NCBI GenBank assembly: GCA_024134725.1
Contig: CP099863.1
Location: 2,661,501 to 2,725,500, forward strand
Direction: 5' to 3'
Origin: Bacillus sp. 1780r2a1
GTDB lineage: Bacteria; Bacillota; Bacilli; Bacillales; Bacillaceae_H
DNA length: 64,000 nucleotides
The position numbers and the translations under genes were made by a program. The notes beneath the pieces are model-generated. The model worked only from the letters and a program-made list of their open reading frames with translations. It ran no database searches and was not told where the DNA came from. The number at the start of each line of letters is the position of its first letter. The stretch's first letter is position 1. Positions 34,053-43,639 of the stretch are shown in pieces.

Positions 34053-36806
34053 TCAGTTTGCTAACCACACGCGCATCACCGAAAATAGCTGACTAAGATC
34101 TAACGGCTTGCTAATATAGTCAGACGCCCCTGCTTCTAAGCATTTTTCCCGATCATTTTTCATCGCTTTTGCGGTTAATGCAATAATTGGCAAATCATTT
34201 AGTTCCAACTCTTGACGAATCTTTTGCATTGTTTCGTATCCATCCATATATGGCATCATAATGTCCATTAGAACTAAGTCAATATGATGCTCTTTTGACT
34301 CTACAATTTCTAAACACTCAAGGCCATTTTGAGCCGTGATGATGTCCATTCCTTGTTTTTTCAATGCTGTTTGTAAAGCGAAAATATTTCGCTGATCATC
34401 ATCAACAATTAGTACTTTCTTTCCTTTGAATACGTTTGAGTCGTTTTTAGCCGAAGTATTTTCTTCTTGATCTTCAATTGTGCTTTCCGGCTGTTCTTCC
34501 ATAACTTCTACTTCATTAAACGTTACTGCCACTTGGCTGTACGCTTCTTCTAGCTGAGTATAATCCACAGCTCCATTAATTAAGCTTGGTAAATAAAGCG
34601 TAAATGAACTTCCTTTGCTTACTTCACTATGAAGCGTAATAAAACCACCTAAAAGCTTTGCAAATTCGCTACAAATAGACAACCCTAAACCTGTACCACC
34701 GTACTTACGAACCGTGGCACCATCCGCTTGTTGAAAAGCTTCAAAGATCAGTTCATGCTTTTCTTTAGGAATACCAATTCCCGTATCTCTTACTTCAAAC
34801 TCGAGCCAACAGTTTGAATCCACCAATTTCTTTATTGGATGAGAGATGCTTTCACTTGCTCGTCGAATAAAAATAGATACTTCTCCTTGATGAGTAAATT
34901 TAAAAGCATTGGACAGCAAGTTCTTCAAAATTTGTTGAACACGCTTTTCATCTGTTATAAACAGATTCGGTACATCATCTTCTTTGTATACATGAAAAGC
35001 TACATTTTTCTTTTCCGATACATGAGCAAACTGACGCTCTAGCTGTTGTGGAAGCTCGCTCATATTTACTTCGCTTAAAAGTAGCTCTAGCTTTCCTGCT
35101 TCTACTTTTGATAGGTCTAAGATATCGTTAATTAACCCCAATAAATCACTGCCTGAAGAATGAATAATACGCGCATATTCTTCTTCTTCACCTGTAAGCC
35201 TGTTGTCTCCATTTTCTGCAAGCATCTCTGATAAAATTAATATACTATTAAGAGGGGTACGCAGCTCATGAGACATATTTGCTAAAAACTCAGACTTGTA
35301 TTGTGAATTTAATTCAAGTTGAGTTGCTTTTTCTTCTAGCTCTTTTTTAGCGACCAAAAGCTCTTCAGACTGATGTTCTGCGTCTCGCGTGCGCTCCTCT
35401 AGCTGTTCATTAATGGTTTGAAGCTCTTCGGATTGCATCTGTAGCTCTTCGGACTGCGTTTGAAGCTCTTCGGATTGTGCTTGAAGTTCTTCAGTCATTG
35501 CTTGAGATTCTGACAGTAATCGAGCAATTTCCATTCGTCTCGTAACGCTATTTATCGTCAATCCAAACGTCTCAATCACCAGATTCATAAGCTCTTTTTC
35601 AAGCGCAGTAAAGTTTTCTAAACTTGCTAATTCTATAACTGCAATAACTTCACCTTCAAATAAAACAGGGGCAATAAACACACTCTTAGGTACGGTTGCA
35701 CCTAAGCCTGATCCAATCAACTGATACCCTTCAGGTAAATCTGTTAAATATAACTGTTTCTTCTCTAATGCACACTGTCCAATAAGCCCTTGTCCCATTT
35801 TAAATGATTCTCTTCCTACGTCTTCAAATCGATCAGCAATGCTGGCTTCCTTTACAAACTCAATCTTATCGTGCTCATCATTTCGAATGTAAAAGGCGCC
35901 ATATGAAGCACCCGTTATTTTAGAGACTGTTATTAAAAACTGTTCCGCTAATGTACGGACAGACGTGATGCCTTGATACATCGTCACAACTTCTGCAAGA
36001 TTTGTTTGAAGCCAATTTCGCTTTTCTACACTATCTAGCAGCTCATTAGTTGCATCTCCCAGCTCTTTTATTTCGTCATTTGTTTTCACGGCAATCCGTG
36101 TATTCAACTGGTTTTTTGATGTAGCAATTTCCCTGATTGTATTTGTCACTTCTTTCATTGTATTAACAATCGACTTTGATAAAAAAAGGCCCATTATCAT
36201 TGAAAATAAGGCTACAAATAAAAGGAGACCATACATGCCTAGAGTAATATTTTTATTTTGGTTATCTAATTCTGCTGCTCTTTGTTCGGTCATTGCTTTT
36301 TCCGCTTCACGAAACGAACTAAACTGACTTCGCATTTCATCCATGTAGCGACGGCCGGAATCTACTTCGAAAAACGACTCTAGCTCTTTGGTGTTACCTT
36401 CTTGCTGCCATTTAATTGTTGGTTCTCCAGCGTTTTCAATCCAACTTTCAATCGTTGACTTTATTTCCTTTAGCTTCTCTCGTTGAGAATTATCATCTAA
36501 TAGCTGATATAACTTATTATAGTCATCTAGCCATTGAGATTGTCCTTGTTCATAAGGTGCTAGATAAACTGAGTCCCCTGTGAGCACATAGCCTCGTTGA
36601 CCGGTTTCCATATTCAACAAACTATTTTCGATTCGGCCTGTTAACTCATGAATTTGAATATCATGATCAATAATAAAATTTCGCTCTTGTTGCAAAGACT
36701 TAATTTGGTTATTTAAAAGAATAATAGCTATAAATAAGCTACAAACAATAAAGAAATAGCCACCTAAAATCTTTGTGCGTATCCTCATTTTCCATTTCGT
36801 TTTCAT
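34053..36806 (-). CDS. rsbK: hybrid sensor histidine kinase, RsbK-like
   Basis: A 917-residue membrane kinase. Order of parts: membrane segment (about 12-30), extracellular CHASE3-like helical domain (NSLLNMETGQRGYVLTGDSVY; about 40-185), second membrane segment (near 195), HAMP, GAF domain (about 270-425), a coiled coil built from repeated SEELQ-QSEELQ units (about 437-475), HisKA with SHELRTPLNS near 510, HATPase (FEVRDTGIGIPKEK; GGTGLGLSI), and a receiver (VLMDIMMPYMDG) with its Lys in YISKPL. This is the architecture of RsbK in B. cereus, where input through CHASE3/GAF leads to phosphorylation of RsbY. Confidence 0.85.
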   Translation of the reverse strand: MKTKWKMRIRTKILGGYFFIVCSLFIAIILLNNQIKSLQQERNFIIDHDIQIHELTGRIENSLLNMETGQRGYVLTGDSVYLAPYEQGQSQWLDDYNKLYQLLDDNSQREKLKEIKSTIESWIENAGEPTIKWQQEGNTKELESFFEVDSGRRYMDEMRSQFSSFREAEKAMTEQRAAELDNQNKNITLGMYGLLLFVALFSMIMGLFLSKSIVNTMKEVTNTIREIATSKNQLNTRIAVKTNDEIKELGDATNELLDSVEKRNWLQTNLAEVVTMYQGITSVRTLAEQFLITVSKITGASYGAFYIRNDEHDKIEFVKEASIADRFEDVGRESFKMGQGLIGQCALEKKQLYLTDLPEGYQLIGSGLGATVPKSVFIAPVLFEGEVIAVIELASLENFTALEKELMNLVIETFGLTINSVTRRMEIARLLSESQAMTEELQAQSEELQTQSEELQMQSEELQTINEQLEERTRDAEHQSEELLVAKKELEEKATQLELNSQYKSEFLANMSHELRTPLNSILILSEMLAENGDNRLTGEEEEYARIIHSSGSDLLGLINDILDLSKVEAGKLELLLSEVNMSELPQQLERQFAHVSEKKNVAFHVYKEDDVPNLFITDEKRVQQILKNLLSNAFKFTHQGEVSIFIRRASESISHPIKKLVDSNCWLEFEVRDTGIGIPKEKHELIFEAFQQADGATVRKYGGTGLGLSICSEFAKLLGGFITLHSEVSKGSSFTLYLPSLINGAVDYTQLEEAYSQVAVTFNEVEVMEEQPESTIEDQEENTSAKNDSNVFKGKKVLIVDDDQRNIFALQTALKKQGMDIITAQNGLECLEIVESKEHHIDLVLMDIMMPYMDGYETMQKIRQELELNDLPIIALTAKAMKNDREKCLEAGASDYISKPLDLSQLFSVMRVWLAN

Positions 36807-37012
36807 ATATGTTCCTGCCTTTACTTATTACTCTTACAGTGTATCTATTATACACTGAAAAACATTTTCCCTATACTATTTTTTAATTTGAAGAAAGCAA
36901 CCTACTATACGGACTAAAAACTACCTATTAAACAGATAAACATACTTGTTTCATTTGTATGAATGGCGTATTCTAGATTGGATGAGAAAGAAAAAAAGAA
37001 AGGAGGACTTAG

Positions 37013-37783
37013 ATGAAAGATTCCACAACCCATCCTTTATCACTTGATGCTCAGCATAAAGTAGTGCAAACCAATACCTCTTACTACCATACAAAATGGA
37101 GCTCGGTTGCAGACCCGGCTGAAAATAACAGCTGGAACTGGATGGCATTTTTATTTTTCCCATTCTGGCTTGCCTACCGGAAGTTATACAAACTCTTTTT
37201 AATTATTGCGCTCATTGATATCCCACTGCTTGTTGCAACATATATCGTTGATGTTCCATTTCTGGTTGAAGTACTTTTTTATTTGGTGATTGCCGTCGTA
37301 ATAGGGATAAATGCTAATCGTTGGTACTATAAGCATGCTTTTAAACTGGTACAGTCCGCTATGGACCTTCCAGAAGAAAAACAAATTCTTTATTTAAAAG
37401 ATAAAGGTGGCACACACATCGGTAGTTTAATTGGATTAAACGCACTTGTTATTGCTTTTAGTATTGGAGCTGATTATGGTCTATCCTATTTGCCTACTAA
37501 AACAAATGCCAAAGACATTATGAGGTACAGCGATGAAGGCATAACGTTAGAAGCATTTACGGATCATCCAACGTGGACGTATATTAAAAAAGAAGATAAC
37601 CATCATATTATTCAGTTTAAAGGCTATGACTATTCGGAGAAAGAGCATGTACGTATCCTATTTTATACATATATTCATAAGCAAGTATACGAGTGGCATG
37701 AAGTCTACATAAACGGTAAAAAGCTAAGTGATGAAGAAGCTGAGGAATACGAATATTGGATTGAAGATAATACGTTTTATTAA
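37013..37783 (+). CDS. DUF2628-like membrane protein
   Basis: A 256-residue protein. The N-terminal part has the DUF2628 pattern: a Trp/Asn-rich entry (NSWNWMAFLFFPFWLAYRKLY), then two hydrophobic segments and NANRWYYKHA. A further membrane segment (IGSLIGLNALVIAFSIGADYG) is followed by an extracellular domain of about 85 residues ending ISDEEAEEYEYWIEDNTFY in style. Function unknown. AAAGGAGG precedes the ATG; a terminator follows. Confidence 0.75.
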   Translation: MKDSTTHPLSLDAQHKVVQTNTSYYHTKWSSVADPAENNSWNWMAFLFFPFWLAYRKLYKLFLIIALIDIPLLVATYIVDVPFLVEVLFYLVIAVVIGINANRWYYKHAFKLVQSAMDLPEEKQILYLKDKGGTHIGSLIGLNALVIAFSIGADYGLSYLPTKTNAKDIMRYSDEGITLEAFTDHPTWTYIKKEDNHHIIQFKGYDYSEKEHVRILFYTYIHKQVYEWHEVYINGKKLSDEEAEEYEYWIEDNTFY

Positions 37784-37816
37784 AAAAGAGAAGGTACGTG
37801 CTACTTTCTCTTTTTT
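37782..37816 (+). terminator. terminator after the DUF2628-like gene
   Basis: AAAAAAGAGAA-GTA pairs with TAC-TTCTCTTTTTT around a short loop, with a T6 tail. Confidence 0.8.
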
Positions 37817-37835
37817 CAAGCTAATGCACGAACTA

Positions 37836-38144
37836 TTATGCTTTTTTATCAAAGCAATACTGCTCTACTGCTACTTTTCCTTCTTGGACAGAAATTCCTT
37901 CTTTCTCTAAAAGAGTCCTTTGAGTCCAAACACCTTCTTCATTTTTAATTACAATCTCACCTTTTGCATTTACAACACGATGCCACGGTAAATTATGCTT
38001 TTGACTCATAGAGTGCAGAATGCGAGCTACTTGTCTCGCTGCCCTTGGATTTCCTGCTTCCTTTGCAATTTGTCCATATGTCATAATATACCCACTAGGG
38101 ATATTTTGAATAATTTGAATAACTCGCTGCGTAAATTCTTTCAG
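37836..38144 (-). CDS. alkyltransferase-like protein (ATL), MGMT family without the acceptor cysteine
   Basis: A small O6-alkylguanine-DNA-binding protein. The helix-turn-helix and arginine finger are clear (YGQIAKEAGNPRAARQVARI), and the active-site motif reads PWHRVV instead of PCHRV. Trp in place of the alkyl-acceptor Cys defines ATL proteins, which bind alkylated bases and hand them to nucleotide excision repair. An internal ATG at 38084 would begin inside the domain. Extending the frame upstream gives KEFTQRVIQIIQNIPSGYIM, which completes the fold and leads to a CTG at 38144, about 11 bases after AAAAGGAG. CTG is a rare start, so the exact codon is uncertain. Confidence 0.78.
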   Translation of the reverse strand: MKEFTQRVIQIIQNIPSGYIMTYGQIAKEAGNPRAARQVARILHSMSQKHNLPWHRVVNAKGEIVIKNEEGVWTQRTLLEKEGISVQEGKVAVEQYCFDKKA

Positions 38145-38186
38145 GGACTTTCACTCTCCTTTTAGTTAATTCATTTATTTTAACAT

Positions 38187-38222
38187 GAGAAAGGGCCTCT
38201 CCCAAGGGAGAGGCCCTTTCTC
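38187..38222 (-). terminator. strong hairpin at the end of the 38221-38628 gene
   Basis: GAGAAAGGGCCTCTCCC pairs perfectly with GGGAGAGGCCCTTTCTC around AA, overlapping the stop codon. No long T run follows on either strand, so it may also protect a transcript end. Confidence 0.6.
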
Positions 38223-38628
38223 ATACGGAATACTGTCGAACAATATTTTTCATTTCACTAAAAATCATATGTATTTCTACACTGATTTCAGGTTTGAAAT
38301 TTGTTATATGATTTATTAGAAACAACCATCGTTCCAGGTAGACTAATACGTAATCTCCTATTAGCTGTCTTGAGATAGATGCGTCGGATAGAACATTATT
38401 AATTTCGTTAGTAGCCTGTTGCAAAAAATTAATTTGTTCAGCACTTACAGATACTCTTGCTGTAAATAACGTTAATAACGTTCCTGTTAGCGCCTTAAAT
38501 TGATTGATTGCAATCGAATCTCTTATTTTAATCAACTGAGGAAGTATGGTGCTTAGACTTACAAAAGAATGATAAAAGATAGCTTCATATCGAACATCTA
38601 AAAATTGAATAGGGTCATTGATTGGCAT
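38221..38628 (-). CDS. hypothetical helical protein
   Basis: A 135-residue protein, almost wholly helical by composition (IKIRDSIAINQFKALTGTLL, EQINFLQQATNEINNVLS), with no signal peptide, membrane segment or motif I recognise. GGAGAACTTGTA precedes the ATG at 38628. It sits between the ATL gene and the sulfite reductase operon, with terminators on both sides, so context gives no hint of its role. Confidence 0.65.
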   Translation of the reverse strand: MPINDPIQFLDVRYEAIFYHSFVSLSTILPQLIKIRDSIAINQFKALTGTLLTLFTARVSVSAEQINFLQQATNEINNVLSDASISRQLIGDYVLVYLERWLFLINHITNFKPEISVEIHMIFSEMKNIVRQYSV

Positions 38629-38705
38629 TACAAGTTCTCCTTTTAAACCGACTTGTCTTTTTAGTATATGTACAGGCTCCTCATTCGGTTCATGAACTCA
38701 AAAAA

Positions 38706-38735
38706 AAAAAGACAGAGAACATTCTCTGTCTTTTT
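38706..38735 (-). terminator. terminator of the cysJI operon
   Basis: AAAAAGACAGAGAA pairs with TTCTCTGTCTTTTT around a 2-base loop after the cysI stop codon, with a long T run on the minus strand. Confidence 0.85.
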
Positions 38736-38740
38736 CCTTT

Positions 38741-40462
38741 TTAGCTGTGGAAATTCGTACCGTCCGTTACGGCCTGCACAACCCCAACACGCACAACAAA
38801 GTCACCGAAGTGTTCACCATCATGACGCTCTTTTGCATAGCGGCTAATTAGTACACGTAGCTCGCTTAAAATTTCGCTTTCACCGATATTCTCACGATAT
38901 ATTTTACTTAAGCGACTACCGTCAAAAGCAGCTCCTAGGTACATATTGTATTTTCCAGGCGCTTTACCGATAAAGGCAATCTCACCAAGTGCAGGTCTAG
39001 CACATCCATTTGGACAGCCAGTCATACGAATCGTAATCTCTTGATTGCGAAGACCATTTTCATCTAAAATTCCATCAATTTTCTCAATAAGAGTCGGCAA
39101 GTAGCGCTCTGCTTCTGCCATCGCTAATCCACAGGTAGGTAACGATACACAAGCCAGTGAACTACGGCGAAGTGCGGAATAATGCTTACCATCTGTTAAT
39201 CCATATTGTTCAATTAATTCACTAATTTGCTTTTTGTTTTGGCTTGATATATTAGCAATAACTAAATTTTGATTGGCTGTTAAGCGGAAATCTCCAGTAT
39301 GCACTTTCGCAATCTCACGCAACCCAGTCATTAACGAATAACCATCGTAATCCGTTACGCGGCCCCCTTGAACAAATAGTGTAAAATGCCATTTTCCTCT
39401 GACACCTTTTTCCCATCCATAGCGATCACCGTTATGGTCAAAGTGAAAGTTTTTCGCTTCTTCAAGCTTCCACCCTAAACGATTTTCTAACTCTTCAACG
39501 ACCGTATCTAACCCTAAGCGATCAACCGTATACTTAAAGCGCGCGTATTTACGTACAGAGCGGTTACCGTAGTCACGCTGAATTGTAATAATTTTTTCAG
39601 CTACTTCAAGAATTTGGTCTGGGGTACAGAAACCAATCACTTTTGCCAATTGCGGGTATGTTTGCTTATCTCCGTGCGTCATTCCCATACCGCCTCCGAT
39701 TGCAACGTTAAAGCCAACTAGCTTACCTTCTTCAACAATTGCAATAAAGCCTAAATCTTGAGAATAAACGTCAATGTCATTTGATGGTGGCACCGCAATC
39801 CCGATTTTGAATTTACGAGGTAAGTATAACGGCCCATACATTGGTTCAAGCTCTTCATCAACTTCAGGCGTTGAAGCGACTTTTTCTTCATCTAACCAAA
39901 GCTCATGATATGCTCGCGTACGTGGTAACAGATAGTCGCTGAGTTGCTTTGACCATTCAAATACTTCTTCATGAATGTCAGATTGGTAAGGATTTGGGTT
40001 GCACATCACGTTACGATTAACGTCACCACATGCTGCAATTGTATCAAGCATTGATGCATGGATATCTTGAATCGTTTGCTTCATGTTCCACTTTAGAATC
40101 CCATGCATTTGAAAAGCTTGACGCGTTGTCAACTTAAGCGTGCCGTTTCCATATTTTTGAGCTAAATCATCCATAACAAGCCATTGTTCTGGCGTTGAAA
40201 CTCCGCCTGGTGTACGAACACGAAGCATAAATTGGTAAGCTGGCTCTAGCTTTTGTTTCTGACGCTCATTGCGAAGGTCACGATCATCTTGCAAATAGCT
40301 TCCATGAAATTTCATTAAGCGATTGTCATCATCTGAAATCCCTGAGCTAATCGGCTCAAGCATCGATTCCTTCAACGTACCGCGCAGATAATTACTTTCT
40401 TCTTTTATGCGCTCAACGTCACTTGGAGGACCTTCGGGCGCTTTTAAAATTTTGTTAACCAT
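38741..40462 (-). CDS. cysI: sulfite reductase [NADPH] hemoprotein beta-component
   Basis: A 573-residue enzyme subunit that reduces sulfite to sulfide by six electrons using siroheme coupled to a 4Fe-4S cluster. The cluster cysteines lie in [17 protein letters not shown] and the later GCPNGCARP (about residues 437-482). Two repeats of the sulfite reductase fold are visible, the first with [10 protein letters not shown] and [11 protein letters not shown]. It lies 22 bp after cysJ. Its length matches Bacillus CysI. Confidence 0.94.
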   Translation of the reverse strand: MVNKILKAPEGPPSDVERIKEESNYLRGTLKESMLEPISSGISDDDNRLMKFHGSYLQDDRDLRNERQKQKLEPAYQFMLRVRTPGGVSTPEQWLVMDDLAQKYGNGTLKLTTRQAFQMHGILKWNMKQTIQDIHASMLDTIAACGDVNRNVMCNPNPYQSDIHEEVFEWSKQLSDYLLPRTRAYHELWLDEEKVASTPEVDEELEPMYGPLYLPRKFKIGIAVPPSNDIDVYSQDLGFIAIVEEGKLVGFNVAIGGGMGMTHGDKQTYPQLAKVIGFCTPDQILEVAEKIITIQRDYGNRSVRKYARFKYTVDRLGLDTVVEELENRLGWKLEEAKNFHFDHNGDRYGWEKGVRGKWHFTLFVQGGRVTDYDGYSLMTGLREIAKVHTGDFRLTANQNLVIANISSQNKKQISELIEQYGLTDGKHYSALRRSSLACVSLPTCGLAMAEAERYLPTLIEKIDGILDENGLRNQEITIRMTGCPNGCARPALGEIAFIGKAPGKYNMYLGAAFDGSRLSKIYRENIGESEILSELRVLISRYAKERHDGEHFGDFVVRVGVVQAVTDGTNFHS

Positions 40463-40484
40463 GTTGAAACTCTCCTTTCAATCC

Positions 40485-42290
40485 TCAATATACGTCGCGC
40501 TGATAGCGCTTTTGCTGCTGCATATTAGCTAAATATTGTTCTGCTTGTTCACGGCTTACGTTGCCTTCTTGTTCAATAATATCAATCAGCGTATTGTGCA
40601 CGTCATGTGCCATATGCTTTTCATCTCCGCAAATATAAACCACTGCACCTTCTTCTAACCATTCAAAAAGCTCTTTACTATGCTTTTTCATACGATGCTG
40701 AACATATACTTTTTCAGCTGTATCACGTGAAAATGCAACATCCATCTTAGTAAGTACACCGGCTTTTAGCCACTGTTGCCACTCCGTTTGGTATAAAAAG
40801 TCCGTCACGAAATGCTGGTCCCCAAAGAACATCCATGACTTACCTTCTGCACCGACCTCTTCGCGCTCTTGCATAAACGAACGGAACGGTGCAACTCCTG
40901 TTCCTGGACCAACCATAATAATTGGCGTTTCAGGATTACTTGGAAGTTTAAAGTTTTGATTATGCTGAATATAAACAGGTAAAGTATCACCTGGCTGTAA
41001 GCGTTCTGCGCATAAAATAGAACATACGCCTTTACGCTCTCTTCCATGTGAATCGTAGCGCACAGCTCCAATTGTTAAGTGCACTTCATCAGGATTAGCT
41101 TCTAAACTGCTTGCAATGGAATACAACCGTGCTGGCAACTTACGCAATAAAGTAACAAAGTCTTCAACTGAAACGCCAAGAGGGCCGAAGTCTTTAACAA
41201 GATCTAAAAGGTCACGCCCATAAACGTACTCTTTTACTTTTGTGCTATCACTGATAAGCGCATGGAGCTCTTCATTTCCTGTAAGCTTTGCAACTTGTTC
41301 AAGCAACGGCTTTGTTAATGTAGTAATTTCAAAGTTTGAAATTAGCGCCTCACGTAGAGAACGCACATCGCCTTGTTTGTTCACCTTTACTACTTCATCT
41401 GGATTGAAACCTAGCTCTGAAATTAACAAATCAACAAGTTCAGGATCATTCTCTGGATAAACACCCAAGCTATCACCAGGTTCAAACGTTAATCCAGAAC
41501 CTTCTAAAGATAACTCTAAGTGACGCGTTTCTTTATTTGATCCGCGACCATTTAAGTTTAAGTTTTCTAGTACTTCAGCTTTAAATGGGTTCGTTCTAGA
41601 ATAAGTTGATGGCTGTGCCGATGTTTCTTCTACTGCCACAGCAGCCTCTTGAACACCGCTCCCCTCACTTAAACCATTTAAAACACCTTCTGTCCACTCT
41701 GCTGCTAGTTCTTCATAATCTAAATCGCAGTCAACTCGTGGATATAAGTGCGTACCCCCTAGCTCTTCTAAGCGCTGATCAAACTCTTTTCCTGTTTGAC
41801 AGAAAAACTCATAGGAACTGTCTCCAAGAGAAAGAACTGAAAATCGTAAATTATCAAGCTTTGGAGCGCGTTTTCCGTGTAAAAATTCATGGAAAGAAAG
41901 CGCGTTATCAGGTGGCTCTCCTTCTCCATGAGTGCTTACCACAATAAGTAAATTCTCAAGTTTTTTAAGGGTATTTGGTTTAAACTCGCTCATAGACGCG
42001 ACTTTAACATTAAAACCTTTTGCTTCTAATGTTTTACCTGTTTGACCTGCTAGGTTTTGAGCATTTCCTGTTTGAGATCCATAAAGAATTGTTACATCTT
42101 TAGACACCGGCTGAGTAGCTGGTACACTCTGCGCTGGTTCAACAGCGGGTGCGGGTGCTGATGCTGAACCGCTTGCAGCCAAGTATCCACCTAGCCAACT
42201 TTTTTGGGATTCTGTTAGCGTTGGTAGTAATTTGTTAAGTAATTCTACCTGCTCTTGATTAAAAGGACTGTTTGTAACCTGAAGTTGCAA
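40485..42290 (-). CDS. cysJ: sulfite reductase [NADPH] flavoprotein alpha-component
   Basis: A 601-residue electron-supply subunit. Domains in order: flavodoxin-like FMN domain (ILYGSQTGNAQNLA near 70, VVSTHGEGEPPDNA, LSLGDSSYEFFC), FAD domain with connecting helical part (RLYSIASSL near 390), and NADPH-binding domain (MVGPGTGVAPFRSF, FFGDQH, YICGD). I choose the TTG at 42290, after GTGAGGTGG, giving MQLQVTNSPFNQEQVELL, the expected Bacillus CysJ start; an upstream in-frame GTG at 42305 overlaps the ribosome site. An extended Ala/Pro linker (SGSASAPAPAVEPAQSV) lies at about 43-60. Confidence 0.94.
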   Translation of the reverse strand: MQLQVTNSPFNQEQVELLNKLLPTLTESQKSWLGGYLAASGSASAPAPAVEPAQSVPATQPVSKDVTILYGSQTGNAQNLAGQTGKTLEAKGFNVKVASMSEFKPNTLKKLENLLIVVSTHGEGEPPDNALSFHEFLHGKRAPKLDNLRFSVLSLGDSSYEFFCQTGKEFDQRLEELGGTHLYPRVDCDLDYEELAAEWTEGVLNGLSEGSGVQEAAVAVEETSAQPSTYSRTNPFKAEVLENLNLNGRGSNKETRHLELSLEGSGLTFEPGDSLGVYPENDPELVDLLISELGFNPDEVVKVNKQGDVRSLREALISNFEITTLTKPLLEQVAKLTGNEELHALISDSTKVKEYVYGRDLLDLVKDFGPLGVSVEDFVTLLRKLPARLYSIASSLEANPDEVHLTIGAVRYDSHGRERKGVCSILCAERLQPGDTLPVYIQHNQNFKLPSNPETPIIMVGPGTGVAPFRSFMQEREEVGAEGKSWMFFGDQHFVTDFLYQTEWQQWLKAGVLTKMDVAFSRDTAEKVYVQHRMKKHSKELFEWLEEGAVVYICGDEKHMAHDVHNTLIDIIEQEGNVSREQAEQYLANMQQQKRYQRDVY

Positions 42291-42519
42291 AAATATCCAC
42301 CTCACAAAGGAATATAAAGCTTAGTATGTATACAAATTATACAAAATGATTTCATTATTCTGACGAATATTTCTCTAAAAATCTCTTAATCTCTACTATT
42401 CCTATTTTTTTAATTGATTTTACACTAAAATTCAAAATTAGTAAAATACAGATAATTTATTAGTTGTATTAAAAATATTAATATGAGACTTCAGGAAAGT
42501 TAATAATGATATTTAAACA

Positions 42520-42706
42520 AAAAGGAGATAAGACATAACAATATGATTCCTTCTCAAAGACAAAGCATTACTTTATTATAATAGTTAGGTTGTAAGAACA
42601 ATTGCGTTACATTGCGCTACAGACACTCTTTTTCTAAATTATCTTCCGAACCAACCAAAAACGTCCGAACTATCAAACAGCGTTAACTGTCGACAATTCG
42701 GATAGA
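42520..42706 (-). repeat. 3'-end repeat copy B with terminator-like hairpin
   Basis: The 42306-42757 gap contains the cysJ promoter region (a minus-strand TATAAT near 42340) and this repeat. It matches copy A (7046-7240) block for block and copy C (61235-61495) in the piece CATAACAATATGATTCCTTCT. The hairpin at 42663-42706, TCCGAACTATC with GACAATTCGGA around GTTAAC, contains G-U pairs only when read as minus-strand RNA, and lies downstream of the methyltransferase gene with a T-rich tail. Confidence 0.6.
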
Positions 42707-42757
42707 TTATTGACTGAAATACTTATGTTCCATCCTCTAGTTTATAGATGGAATATT

Positions 42758-43525
42758 TCATTCTCTTATTGCCACTATTCGAATACGTTGATAATCGGCT
42801 TCAAACCGACCTTTTATATACAGCTGTGGCTTAAGATGCTTAGTGACTTGTCCAAAAAGGTGTTTCTTCTCACTATGACTAAGGCCTGTCACAAAATCAC
42901 CAGCAAAACTTTCTAACCATTGCTGCATACCGTCCTCACCATCAGCTAACGGTGTAATGCGGTTAAAGTGCTGTGCAAAGAGCACTTTAAACCCGGTCTC
43001 TTCAAGCAACACGCTATATTCTCCTATACTAGGAAAATACCAAGGGTTCCTTTCCTTTGCATCAATGCTATATTCATGTTGTAGAAAATACGAAATGCTC
43101 TCAATAATGCTTTGAATATTACCTTTCCCACCGAATTCGGCAACAAATCGCCCTTTCGGTTTTAAAGCTTGGTGAACTGATGATAATACACCTTTAGCAT
43201 CTTTCATCCAGTGAAGCGCTGCATTTGAAAAAATCGCATCGTATGGTTGATTAACTACGAATGACTGTCCTTCTCCGATATTAAATTGTATGTGTGAATA
43301 CTTGTTTCTAGCAGCATTAATCATTTCTTCGGAATAGTCTATACCCGTGACTAACGCATTATGCTCAGCAATTTTTGCAGTTAAATCACCTGTACCGCAT
43401 CCTAAATCTAAAATCCGTTCACCTTCTCTAGGAGAAAGAATATCAATTAAACTTTCACCATACTTTGAAACAAACTGCATCTTTTGGTCATATAAAGAAG
43501 GATTCCAAACATTTATTGAGTTCAT
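42758..43525 (-). CDS. class I SAM-dependent methyltransferase (trans-aconitate methyltransferase-like)
   Basis: A 255-residue Rossmann-fold methyltransferase. Motif I is ILDLGCGTGDLTAKIAE near residue 38, followed by VTGIDYSEEMINAARNKY and FSNAALHWMKDAKGVLSSV, the last resembling Tam-type enzymes; VQHF-type cap residues follow. The methyl acceptor cannot be deduced. It is divergent from a LysR gene, which probably controls it. Confidence 0.84.
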   Translation of the reverse strand: MNSINVWNPSLYDQKMQFVSKYGESLIDILSPREGERILDLGCGTGDLTAKIAEHNALVTGIDYSEEMINAARNKYSHIQFNIGEGQSFVVNQPYDAIFSNAALHWMKDAKGVLSSVHQALKPKGRFVAEFGGKGNIQSIIESISYFLQHEYSIDAKERNPWYFPSIGEYSVLLEETGFKVLFAQHFNRITPLADGEDGMQQWLESFAGDFVTGLSHSEKKHLFGQVTKHLKPQLYIKGRFEADYQRIRIVAIRE

Positions 43526-43639
43526 TTTTAACTAACCCCTTTTTAGAAATATTTGTTATATTTATCCTACATACTAAATGATTTAATGGCTAATATATGG
43601 TAGCTATTATACTGATAGTTTAAAACTATGGAGGGAAAA

